A DNA stretch of 64,000 nucleotides from Brachycybe producta (lineage: Eukaryota > Arthropoda > Diplopoda > Playtdesmida > Andrognathidae). This document shows, in pieces, positions 55,001 through 64,000 of this stretch. The position numbers were made by a program, and so were the translations under genes. Where the stretch lies: positions 2,254,550 to 2,318,549 of the forward strand of contig JAUPFP010000002.1 in NCBI GenBank assembly GCA_036925085.1. Direction: 5' to 3'. The first letter of the stretch is position 1. The number at the start of each line of letters is the position of its first letter. The notes below the pieces were generated by a model, which searched no databases, was not told the origin of the DNA, and saw nothing but the letters and a program-made list of their open reading frames with translations.

Positions 55001-58000
55001 CTTGACGAAGGCAATTGCTGCCTGAGCGGTTGCTCTTGCTACTGCTTTGGCGATGCAATACTTCGTCGCGTAGTCCACTGCAATCAAAATATGTTGAACT
55101 CCTCCGACTGACTTCGGAAGAGGACCAACATAATCCATCCCCCAACACTCTGTCGGCTTTCCCACAATGATTGGTTGTAACAATCCAGGTACTTTTTGGT
55201 GCGACAGTTTGGTTCTCTGACAGATGTGGCACGACCTGACATAGTCGGCGACATCTGCTTTCATTGTTTTCCAGTAGAATCTCTTCTGGATTCTCTTCAT
55301 CGTTTTGGTGAATCCGAAATGTCCGGCCTCAGGCACATCATGGAGCATCTCGAGAATCCCAATCCTCAATTGTCGGGGCACAGTACACGTTAGTACTGGC
55401 ACGGTGTCTTCATACTTCATGTGGTATAAAACGCCATCCACTATCGCAAACTTCTTGTGATAGGGATGCAGTCGATCTTGCTGGAGTGATTCTTTGATGA
55501 GGAGAAGTTCTTCATCAAGGGATTGCTCCCGTTCCCACTGGAAATCGTTGTAGACAGTAAAGATGTGAAGGTCTTCGAGAGCTTCCATCTCCCCATTCTT
55601 CTGCTTCCAATTAGCAGGAACGTTGCTCTCGTAACGTGAAACACAATCGGCGTCCACGTGCGTTTTACCCTTCTTGTAAACTACCTCATAGTCATATGGC
55701 TGCAGTTTCATTTGCCATTTACCCAATCGGCCTTCTAAATTCTGTGCTGTCTTTAAATAACACAGGGCCTTATGATCGGTAAATATCTTGAATTTCCGGT
55801 TGAAAACATACGGTCTGGCTTTTTCTATGCCATAAACGATTGCAAGACATTCTTTTTCAGTCGTTCCGTAGTTTCGTTCTGCTCCTTGGAGTTTTCGGCT
55901 GTAGTAACCTAGAACTCCAGGTTTCCTTTCGTTTTTCACATACTGATAAATTATGACACCAATCTGGTAATCACAAGCATCAGTGTGCAAGGCAATTTCT
56001 GCCTCCGGATCATACAAAGTTAGAATCGGAGCGGAGCAAAGAGCCTTCTTTAAACCATCAAAAGCGACCTCGCAGTCGTCATTCCACTTGAAGTCCAGGT
56101 CCTTCTTGACTAGGGCTTGCATTGGTTTGGCGATCTTGGAGTAATTTTCAATGAAACAGTTGTAGTAGCCGGTCATTCCAAGGAAGCTTCTGACGTCAGT
56201 CACGTTTTTCGGTGCAGGAAATCCTTGAATCGTCTGCACTTTCTCTTCATCAGGTCGAATACCAAGGGCACTAATCTTGTGTCCAAGGTAGTTGATCTCG
56301 TCTTCTCCGAAGAAACATTTGCTGGGTTGAAGACTTAAATTGGCGTTCCGGATGAGCACCAAGATATCTCTCAATCTTTTCATGAACTCTTCGAAGTTCT
56401 TCGCAAAGATGACAATGTCATCTAAATAGACCAGGCAGGTCTCCCATTTGTGGCCTGCTAGTAACAAATCCAAAGCACGCTGCATCGTCGCAGGTGCATT
56501 CATCAAACCAAACGGCATTCTATTAAATTCGTAGAGGCCATTGGTGCATACGAAAGCCGTCTTTTCCCGATCTCTTTCTTCCACTGGAAATTGCCAATAA
56601 CCTGATATTAAATCCAAGGTTGCAAAGATCGTGGCTCCAGACAGAGAGTCGAAAGCGTCATCTATCCATGGTAACGGATATTGGTCAGATTTGGTTTGAG
56701 CATTTAGTTTGCGATAATCGACGCAAAATCGATGCTGACCATTCTTCTTCTTGACAATCACCACCGGACTTGCGTACGGACTCTTGGATGGGCTTACAAT
56801 GCCGGCGTCCAACATATCACGTAGTGTCGACTTGATGATCTCTCTCTGAGCAGGTGAAGTACGCCGGAGCGGTTCTCGAACCGGCGGGTTTTCACCCGTG
56901 TCAATCACGTGTTTTGCCAAATTTGTCTTTTTCAAGTCGGAGGTCTTGAAGGCAAAAATGTCTCTAAATTCTCCGAGAAGTTTCCGAATCGCCATTTGTT
57001 CTTCTCTTGAACGATTCGGGTTGACATTCAGGCTGTCTTGCAATTTGACATAGTCTTGCACTGTCACTTCGTCACTCTGTGCTTCAATTTTATAAATCGA
57101 GGGGCCCACAGGCACATCGAGAGCTGTAATGGCGTCCTCGATCTCTGCGATTGTTTCTCTGGCTCCGAGGTGAATAACCTCTCTAGACGGATTGAAGATT
57201 TGAATTTGAAGGATGGACTTTCCTCTTCCTTCGATGATCCCAGGAGAAACTTTGACTCCTCTCTGCTGGAACGTGCTTTCGCACGAGTCGATGAATTGAA
57301 GACTACCTTCTTGTAGATCATCAGGAGCATTGACCTCGACGATTGCAACTTTTTTCGGATCCAGCACGAGATTCTGGACCAGACGTAGCTTAGCTGGCCC
57401 CTTATTCAGGAGTTTCTCTTGCAGATCTTCCTCTTCTTTATCCTTAAGATTTTCAATAAAATCTTCTACTTTTTGGTTCTTTTGGAGAGTGTCCGGCAAC
57501 AGTTCCTCTCCAAAATACACTTTCTTTTTGTTCATGTCAAGGCAAAGGTTGAGGTCTTTACCGAGATCGTTTCCCAGCAAAGCCTCACGTCGTCCTTTGA
57601 TGACAATCAACTTTCCTTTGACAAGTTTTTTGGCGACTCAAATCGGCACGATGACTTGTCCCATGATGTTTAATGGATTTCCTCCGGCGCCAGTCAAATT
57701 TGGCGGAAAAGGTAGCGGATCCATTACCAACTTCATCTCTTTGACTAGTGACTCACTTATGACAGAAGCTTTGGCACCACTGTCGGTAGTCATCACTAAC
57801 TCACGACCTCCGAAGTTCACACGAACTTTGGGAGCCGTCTGCTCATCTTGTTGTTGGACTTGAAGTTCACGAGGCGTGACTGTCTCAGTCAACTTGGTCC
57901 AAACATCTTGTATTGTCTTCGAACAACACTGGTTTTTCAACCGACAGAGAAGACTAGACTCTGCAGTCGAATTAACAGGTGTGGCTACTTTCTTTTTCGC

Positions 58001-58617
58001 CACCCCATGTTCTGCTTTGGTTTTAACAGGAGTAGCTCCTTTTGAGACTACTACCTGTTCTGCTTGGTTTTTAGCAAGAGTAGCTCCTTTTGAGACAACT
58101 ACTTGCTCTTCTTTAGTCTCAACAGGTGTGGTTACTTTCTTTTTCGCCACACACTGTTCTGCTTGAGTGTTAACAGAAGTAGCTCCTTTTGAGACTACTA
58201 TCTGTTCTGCTCGATTGGACATCTTGGCATCGTTCGTCTTTACAAACGACGTAGAGGCCCCACTTTGCAGCGGGTTCCGCCGGCTCCCATCTTCGTGAAT
58301 GGTACGGATGTGGATCCCATCTCCAAAGTCTGCTTTATGTCGTGGAGAGTCCTTTAGCTGCACCGCAGCACAGCTCTGCTTAGGAGTCGTTGATTCCTCT
58401 TCTCTGTTGTCGTTTTGGCACAGGCTACCCAGACCTGGAGGCATCCCAGCATGGTCGACCGCAGCCAAACCAATAGATCCTCTCGTTATCTGGTCCTGTC
58501 GGACCGTGACGTCAACCTTTGCAGGTTTCGTTGACTCCTCTTCTTTCGGGCTCTCGTTGACATCTTCTTTTTCGGGCGTCACTACTTTGGGTGCGAGTGG
58601 CGCCCTTAGTAGTTTAA
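52064..58617 (-). CDS. Element C Pol polyprotein with C-terminal LLNN extension
   Basis: In the -1 frame from the shift site. It starts with a Lys/Glu-rich linker, then an aspartic protease with TTDSGAKASVIS (about 57780). A TGA at 57638-57640 interrupts it after VIVPI; beyond it the same frame runs 1848 codons. Counting from 57610: RT 240-440 with VYLDDIV at 394-400; RNase H 540-660 with Asp543, Glu585, Asp612, Asp652; integrase zinc residues His757, His764, Cys794, Cys797, and core Asp826, Asp886, Glu922 (35 residues apart, DD35E); integrase C-terminus to about 1100; AT-hook-like KRKRGRPKKTAP at 1184. From about 1335 (MPRSFG) an extra region of 514 residues ends in the LLNN domain. This extension is unusual for gypsy Pol. 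All catalytic residues are present. Confidence 0.9.
52136..52576 (-). other. LLNN C-terminal domain, element C
   Basis: Residues about 1679-1825 of the Pol frame: RLLNNGIVSF, RYLGVFNSRR, TAVVLETPGYPAVVALHASD, and DFSATRMLDFVEATVLATLE. It lines up in order with the separate proteins of A and X and is preserved in C2. Confidence 0.6.
57638..57640 (-). other. In-frame TGA within protease of element C
   Basis: ATT TGA GTC lies in the protease, where A has a sense codon in the aligned block. A CGA to TGA change (CpG transition) is the simplest cause. It would block Pol in this copy unless read through. Confidence 0.75.
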
Positions 58618-58618
58618 A
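58574..58618 (-). promoter_or_regulatory. -1 ribosomal frameshift signal between gag and pol
   Basis: The gag frame reads GCT TTA AAC TAC TAA. TTTAAAC (58618-58612) is a classical slippery heptamer in the right phase. After the spacer TACTAA, GGGCGCCACT (58605-58596) pairs with AGTGACGCCC (58583-58574), ten positions with one C-A mismatch, around a 12-base loop. Slipping back one base leads straight into the open pol frame. All three parts match established -1 frameshift sites. Confidence 0.85.
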
Positions 58619-60072
58619 GCTGTCAGATGGTTGTCAAAATGGAAATAATGCGTTCGATTATTTATTAGGACAGGCACCATCTTCATTCCATTGGGTAGAA
58701 CATGGATTTCGTCGGCGCGGATAACTTTCGGCGCCGTCGTTTCCGACGGTTCATCAACTCTATTAACTGGAGTTGGTGGAGTCGTCTTGTTCTCCTCCTT
58801 CTTCGGTTTCGGTTCGTTGGGGCACTGGAACGCTCGATGTCCAGGCTCCTGACATTGATAACAGATGAGTGGCCCAGTAGACTTCCTTCTCTGCTGGGGT
58901 CTCGATCCACCATCTCAATTTGGTTGTGAATCCTGCGTCTTTTCAGATGTGGCCGGATTCTTAGGAGTCCACGTCTGCTTTCTTTGTTGTTGCTGCTGTT
59001 GTTGCTTCTGCTGCTGAGGCTTCTGCTGGGCCGGTTGGTTACCAGTAGACGTCCTGTACACTAGCATCTTCTCCTCTATTAGTTCTCCTTCTGTTTGGGC
59101 TGCAAATTTAACAAAGTCATATAAATTGTCTTTAGGTGCCCCAAATAGATACTGTTTGAGAGATGGTAGCAGGCTCTTCCTCAGGCTTGAGATCAACAAA
59201 GAGTCGTCATCATTGGGATGTATCCTTCGATACATCTCTGCATACTCTTCCGCATAGACTTTGAAGGTTTCGTTGTCCTTCTGAGTCCTTGCGGACAGCT
59301 CGTTTTTCATCCTTACTTTCTGGTCTGGCAATAGGAATTCATTAATTATTTCATTCCTCATCATGATCCAATTGATCTCGCCATATTCCAAGCGGAAACG
59401 AGCAAGCCATTTGATCGCTCGTTTTCGAAGGAGACCAGTAAAGTGGCTGCATCGCTGCAGGGAGTTCCACTGGTGCGCAATCGCAATATCTTCGAACTCT
59501 TCGATATATAGAAGGATGTTTTCAGACCCAGTATACTTCGGAAAACCCTGGAGTGGATGTAGCGAATTCTTTTCAGAATACGGCATAGGTCCCAGGTTTG
59601 GAGTCCATTCAGGAGCTTCAGGCCTGAGCTTGCGCCCGGATTCTGTCGGTGATTTGCTTCTATTTCTGAGATTTCTCTCATGTGTGTGTTCAAAGCGACG
59701 TGGAGTCGATTCTCCACATAACCGTCTTACCAATTCTTCTCGACTTTCAGGAGTAGCGTCTTTCATCAGTTCGGCAAACCGGTCGACCATCTTCTGTTCG
59801 TTGCTTCGTCGAGAGGCCTCAGAAGATGCTACTTCAGTCTTGAGTCGGGCGTCGGCTTGTCGTTCTTCGTCTTCAGCACGCTGTTCTTCCTCCTGGAGTC
59901 GCTTCTCTGATGCAAGGGCCCTCAGCTTGTCCTCTTTCTCTTGCTTTCGTGTTTCGCGGGCAACACGGCGTGTTTCCCGAGCTTTTGCTCGTTCCTTTAC
60001 GAGCTGTTCACGTCGGCGTCTGTATTGGAGTTGCTGGGAGAACCTTGCGGTTATTCCGTTGGTATTCATCAT
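58606..60072 (-). CDS. Element C Gag (one in-frame TGA)
   Basis: ATG at 60072. A very charged N-terminal helix (residues 15-110, Arg/Glu/Ala) suggests a coiled coil. The capsid domain (about 155-335) has FPKYTG, YIEEFEDI, IKWLARFRLEYGEINW, and RKSLLPSLKQY, then a glutamine-rich run. A TGA at 58915-58917 interrupts the frame. Beyond it the same frame continues through a CCHC knuckle, CYQCQEPGHRAFQC, to the TAA at 58606-58608 next to the frameshift site. The TGA separates the nucleocapsid from the capsid and looks like a mutated CGA codon. Confidence 0.85.
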
Positions 60073-60221
60073 TATGTATCGTAATTTGTGTCAATAACAA
60101 CGTAAAAATGTTTCGAAAAATTTTGTTTGGCTTCAAAATTGTTTGCACAATTGAATTACGATAATTCTCGTGTTTTTCAACACGTTTCTTAGGGCAAAAC
60201 GAGGTAGCAAGTTTTATAAAC

Positions 60222-60239
60222 TACCCCGCACCTCCACCA
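60222..60239 (-). promoter_or_regulatory. Primer-binding site of element C
   Basis: TGGTGGAGGTGCGGGGTA on the minus strand, five bases (TATAT) from the LTR. It is identical to A and B. Confidence 0.8.
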
Positions 60240-60244
60240 TATAT

Positions 60245-61166
60245 TGTGACGGACCTTTTTCCACTAGTAGAATCTGCTCTTTTAGGTTAATACGAGCGAG
60301 TTTTCACTCGTATTGATAGTGAGTGGCTAGGTCACTAATTCTACTGGCCCGGGAGGACTAGACCAATATAACGTCTATTTTGTGTCCTCACTAGTCTCTG
60401 GCAAAAGACTTCACAGTCTTGAGGATCTTTAATCTCTGTATCTCTCGGACTTTCGTCCGTAAATCTGCCCTAAGAATCGCGTAAAAATATACTCACTTGT
60501 ACGTTGCAGGTTTGCACCTGTTGGGACCTTTTTGATGTATCCAAATAGGTGAAGACCTGCAAATGATGAATTCACACTTACAGAATTTAAGTTTCGAATA
60601 ATTAACACCACTGGTTTAGTAATATAGTAAGATCTGTTTATTTCGGAGATAAACATAAAGTTGGCGAACTGGTTTTGCACACACATAAAAATATAACTTT
60701 TGAGAAAATAAAAGAAAAGAAAAGAAGCTGCCCAAAATCGGGCATAGGTTCGGTATATTAAAAAGAAGCTCAAAAAGCGTTTTTTGACATTCAAAATGTA
60801 ACTCTTTATATACCCTGAGAATCCACAAGTCGGATTCTCAGGGCACAATTCGACAATTGGTTAAAACAATATTTTGGACCAAATGGACCAATCAAAAGAT
60901 TGATCCATTTGTCCAAAACCATGATTCATCTCCTGTTGTCACACATAGGTGACAACAGGAGAAACGAAAACAAAATCAAACTCCAAACGAATAAAATGAG
61001 GGGGAACGAAAAGATCAGATTGTTATCTCATCACATATGATATCTGGGTCACTTGGTACCAAAAGTACCGAGTGGCCCAGAAGCTAAATAAAGTACAGAG
61101 TGGCGTTAAACCCAAAAAAACTAAAACGCTAAAGAGCGAAAATAAGCGGCGGGCCCAAACGTCTCA
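60245..61166 (-). repeat. 5' LTR of element C
   Basis: 922 bp. Nearly identical to 50894-51804, with an extra nine bases near 60880. The 61167-61405 stretch beyond it holds no recognised feature. Confidence 0.95.
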
Positions 61167-61405
61167 ATAAAGTCATTTCTGCACCAGTCTTTCAGGCTGC
61201 TCACCGCACGCCTATGGTTTTAGGCACGCCTTATATCAATCATGTCAAAACCAAAGGCTAACACGGGCCAAATAAACAAGGTGTAAGTTTATGTGGGCCG
61301 CAAAAAAAACTTCAAATTTTATAGGAACGTAGGTTTATTTCGAAGTTACACTATAAAAAAAGAACAAAAACAACGGTAAAATTAATGTTTTCTTCCTGAC
61401 ATTAT

Positions 61406-61871
61406 TGTAACACCCAGTGAGTCATAATCCTCTCAGATCACTAGCCTGGGGGTGTGACTCATCTCTGTCCCTCCCTCTCTATATTTAGACCTAAGTGGCA
61501 GATTGATACCTTTAGGACCATGGTCACTTGGACCTGGTTACACCTCGTAGGTGTACACTGGTCCAAGGTATAAAAGGACCATGTTCCTCATCCACTCTTT
61601 CGCTCAACTTTTTGTACTACGTCGATTATTTTCGTATCACATCATTGGCACGTGGACGCACCATTAATTCTGAATAAAGTGTTTATAATGAGAAACTGCG
61701 TTGTTTTTATGTTTGGAAATTAACCCTTCTCTGAACAGGCCGGAGACACCATAGGGCAAGAAGACATGCGGATCCCTTACGCCGCGCGTCTTCAGATGGA
61801 AGAAGAAGAAACACCGGCAATCAGAAGTGCATGGTAACGATACTTCTGAGAGATTTTACCCCTACTCAGTA
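61406..61871 (+). repeat. A-family LTR interrupted by a DNA transposon
   Basis: TGTAACACCC start, TATAAAAGGACC near 61570, AATAAA near 61673, and 'ggccggagacaccatagggc' as in the other LTRs. It breaks at the transposon end and seems to resume at 63969 ('gaaaaatgatca'), continuing past the window. Confidence 0.75.
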
Positions 61872-61873
61872 GG

Positions 61874-63966
61874 GTGGAACGAAAACTGGGCGAAATTTTT
61901 TTTTTCTTTTCTATTCGTAATAGTGCGAAAAAGTTGCCTTTCATAGTGCTTATGAACCTGTAAAAATTTGGAGCCAATCAAAAAATGTTTTGAGGTGCCG
62001 CAAGTCATTTAAAAGTTGTATTTTTCCAGTTATTTTCAGCTATATTGCTTGGTCGAGAAAAAATATTCTATTTTCTTTTTTTACCTTCTAATGGCGTGGA
62101 AAACTTTCTTTTTATACTGCTTTAGAATCGCTAAAAATGTAGAGTCAATCAAATAATGCTTTGAGGTGCATCAAACCATACTAAAATTTGGATTTTTTTC
62201 GAATTTAAGCAATATTTTTTCTCTTCATGTGTTATTTTAATAAGAAGTTTTATAGGTGATTATGGTCTTACTATAATAAATTAACGAGGATTAGAATGAA
62301 ACTGAAGCATGTAGTCAATAAACTTTTAATAAAACATTTTAAAACTATGTTAAAGGATAGCTACCAAATAAGCTATGCCTTTTAACTACAAGGTAGCAAA
62401 ATATACGAGTATAACTGTTTCAGAACAAAATGGAGAACTTGGAATGTCTAAAACGATTAAAAAAAAGTAGTGATTTACTCGACCTTAAAGTGTTTTTTGG
62501 TTTCAAAACACCGCATAATTTTGTGTGATTCCAATTTTGACATGATGAAGCCATCGCGTGCTGATTTCCCACAAACCGTGGACGAAGCCTCTGTAACCAG
62601 CTTCACCAGTCTTTCGACAGCTTGAGTGTGGCATGGTAATGGAAGATGTGTCATGACTGGTAGATCATCCCCAGAACTGCTCTGTGTCATAGTAACGAGG
62701 CGATGAAGTTCACTGTCCTGTATGTGTTTGGTCAAGGGAGGCTCAGTTACTTGACACTTCTGCCAATTTATCATATCGATGTAATCCCCAGCAGTAAACT
62801 GGATATCTGGGATCTTGAATTTTCTGGTTTGTCCAGAAGGTTAGGTTTGTGCTTTTACAATTCGTCTTAACCCCAGTTCTTGGATGTTCTTACGATCATC
62901 TGTCAACATCGCCAGAATTTTATCAACCCCACCAATTTTCATTTGTTTTAATGTTCTTTGATCTTGCAAAAAAGACTTCCATTTTCGGGACTTTTTTTGG
63001 TTTTTCACATTTGCATGATGAAAATTTTGTGCATTTGCAAGCAGCCACATCAAAAAGTTTTTCTGAATCCTTTTTTAAAGCATATAAATTTAATTCAAAT
63101 GTTTGACTTCCTTTTCGGCCTATACTTCTGAAAAAGTTCCGATACTTTCCATGATACGTTTCTATCATTTTCAAGACTCGGTTTCTTGGAATAGAAGCTG
63201 TAACCCATATTTCTTCAATTTTTGCGGCCAAGATATGGGAAATTTGACTTACTGTTGGCTCCTTCTTCTTTTCTGCTCATAGTGTTTTCCGTAAATAAGG
63301 TAGCATCTCATCACATCACCGTAACTTGGCAGAACTTGTTTATTCAACTGAGATGGGAAACCAAAAACAATACTCTCATCCGCACCACGAGTTACTACAC
63401 TACTTACTTTAGCTGTCATTGTTTAAATGTTTAGTCTTTACAAAACACCAAATGATACATCTCGTTCCTTCTTTACTAGCAGTCTGATAAATTTAAATAG
63501 GATTCCAGTGTTTGTTTATACTTGTCAATTCCAGGAATAATGAAACATGGAACTCCCATCTCGCGCCCCGTCCCTACGAACGGGAACAGCGGCGATCGAG
63601 GATTACCAAGAATTTTCTCCCCTCATTCTATCATGTCAATGCTCGAATGATCTGCAATTGTTCACGTCGTTTTTTATTACTACTCTTGCAAATATTAATA
63701 TTTGTTTCACTTTTCTGTTTACATAGGATACGTCTCTACTCTCGATTCAAGCATTTAAATTTTTTTCTTACAGTTACTGAATAAAAAAATAAAAAGTGTC
63801 AAAAATGGCAAAAATCATGAAAATTTCGAATGTTTGAGGGGTTTGCGGCACCTCAAGATGGTTTTTGATCGAGCCCCGGTTTTGGCTACTTGATATTGAT
63901 GGCAAAAGGCAACTTTTGCCAATTATTATGAAACGATTTCACAAAATTCATTTTTTCGTTCCACCC
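61874..63966 (-). mobile_element. TIR DNA transposon with GGGTGGAACGAAAA ends
   Basis: 2093 bp. The ends GGGTGGAACGAAAA (61874) and its complement (to 63966) are flanked by TA on both sides. Sub-terminal 'aaaagttgcctttc'-type repeats are also inverted. The flanking TA may be the target duplication. One degenerate coding region lies on the minus strand. I cannot assign the superfamily. Confidence 0.75.
62475..63419 (-). pseudogene. Transposon protein of an uncharacterised arthropod family, frameshifted
   Basis: ATG at 63419. Blocks in order: FGFPSQLNKQVLPSYGDVMRC, KIEEIWVTASIPRNRVLKMI, LFDVAACKC..FSSCKC (paired CxC motifs, perhaps zinc-binding), KVPKMEVFF then, after a one-base shift, a degenerate segment, FKIPDIQFTAGDYIDMINW, and HTQAVERLVKLVTEASSTVCG..ARDGFI near the end (stop at 62475). 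At least two frameshifts (near 63255 and 62925) inactivate it. I recognise the KVP..E/DQR and HTQAVER..KLVTEA blocks as recurring in unnamed proteins of arthropods and cnidarians, but cannot give a verified family name or catalytic triad. Confidence 0.55.
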
Positions 63967-64000
63967 TAATATACAGTGATTTGGAAAAATGATCATTAAG

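Larger units (their letters stand above)
50894..61166 (-). mobile_element. Element C: complete Ty3/gypsy retrotransposon
   Basis: About 10.3 kb, minus strand. 5' LTR 61166-60245, primer-binding site 60239-60222, gag 60072-58606, pol from the frameshift site to 52064, polypurine tract, 3' LTR 51804-50894. The LTRs (922 and 911 bp) differ by a 9-bp, a 3-bp and a 1-bp length change and a few substitutions, so it is young. No exact target duplication was found. All copies have TATAT next to the LTR, so the true terminus may lie five bases further. Confidence 0.95.

Noticed and set aside
57610-57612. Start of the 1848-codon Pol ORF at 57610.
   Set aside because: It is a TTG inside the protease; the frame is open upstream to the frameshift site except for one TGA, so this is not a real start.
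1-64000. tRNA genes, bacterial-type operons or ribosome-binding sites.
   Set aside because: No cloverleaf or box A/B gene recognised by eye, and the content (introns, LTR elements, MITEs) is clearly eukaryotic.

Overview
The window is eukaryotic and almost certainly arthropod. It is AT-rich and intron-bearing, and the one recognisable host gene is a first exon of a sugar-type gustatory receptor (4774-5741), a chemoreceptor family of arthropods. A second probable host piece is a 3' terminal exon of a cysteine-rich secreted-type protein on the minus strand (22362-22771). Nearly everything else is mobile DNA, much of it nested. I saw no tRNA, rRNA or CRISPR.

Layout. 1-6251: palindromic MITEs and foldback elements, a LINE 3' end and the receptor exon. 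6492-10338: 3' part of a minus-strand LTR element (family X). 10339-18325: old copy (B) of a plus-strand LTR element. 18326-20840: 5' part of a LINE. 20850-25850: a hAT-like element, the Cys-rich exon, MITEs and LTR fragments. 25850-28503: internally deleted X-family element (X') keeping its leader. 28504-32200: MITEs, a CT tract and a palindromic Tc1/mariner derivative. 32233-37320: a solo LTR, then a truncated Ty3/gypsy element (C2). 37321-39592: TA tracts and a second Tc1-type palindrome carrying a solo LTR. 39593-49889: complete, very young LTR element A. 50894-61166: complete minus-strand Ty3/gypsy element C. 61406-end: a further A-family LTR split by a 2.1-kb TIR transposon.

Most interesting system. 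The three LTR families (A/B, C/C2, X/X') look like a community sharing parts. They have the same or nearly the same primer-binding site, TGGTGGAGG(T/C)GC(G/C)GGGTA. They also share a protein I do not recognise: a Ser/Asp/Glu-rich start, a Pro/basic middle and a roughly 150-residue C-terminal domain opening with a LLNN or FLNN motif. In C it is fused to the end of Pol after the integrase; in A and X it is a separate reading region downstream. Element A keeps gag, protease and this protein but has no reverse transcriptase, RNase H or integrase, although its two 688-bp LTRs differ at only one base that I can find. It is therefore recently mobile yet non-autonomous. The leaders of A and X' each carry an array of hairpins just after the primer-binding site. 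In A the six stems differ in sequence but every change is compensated, which is strong evidence for a selected RNA structure.

Element C carries a textbook -1 frameshift signal between gag and pol (TTTAAAC, a 6-nt spacer, then a 10-bp stem with one mismatch). It has full RT, RNase H and DD35E integrase motifs and two in-frame TGA codons. The working model (inference) is that A-type elements are mobilised in trans by a C-like autonomous relative, helped by the shared primer site and perhaps by the LLNN protein.
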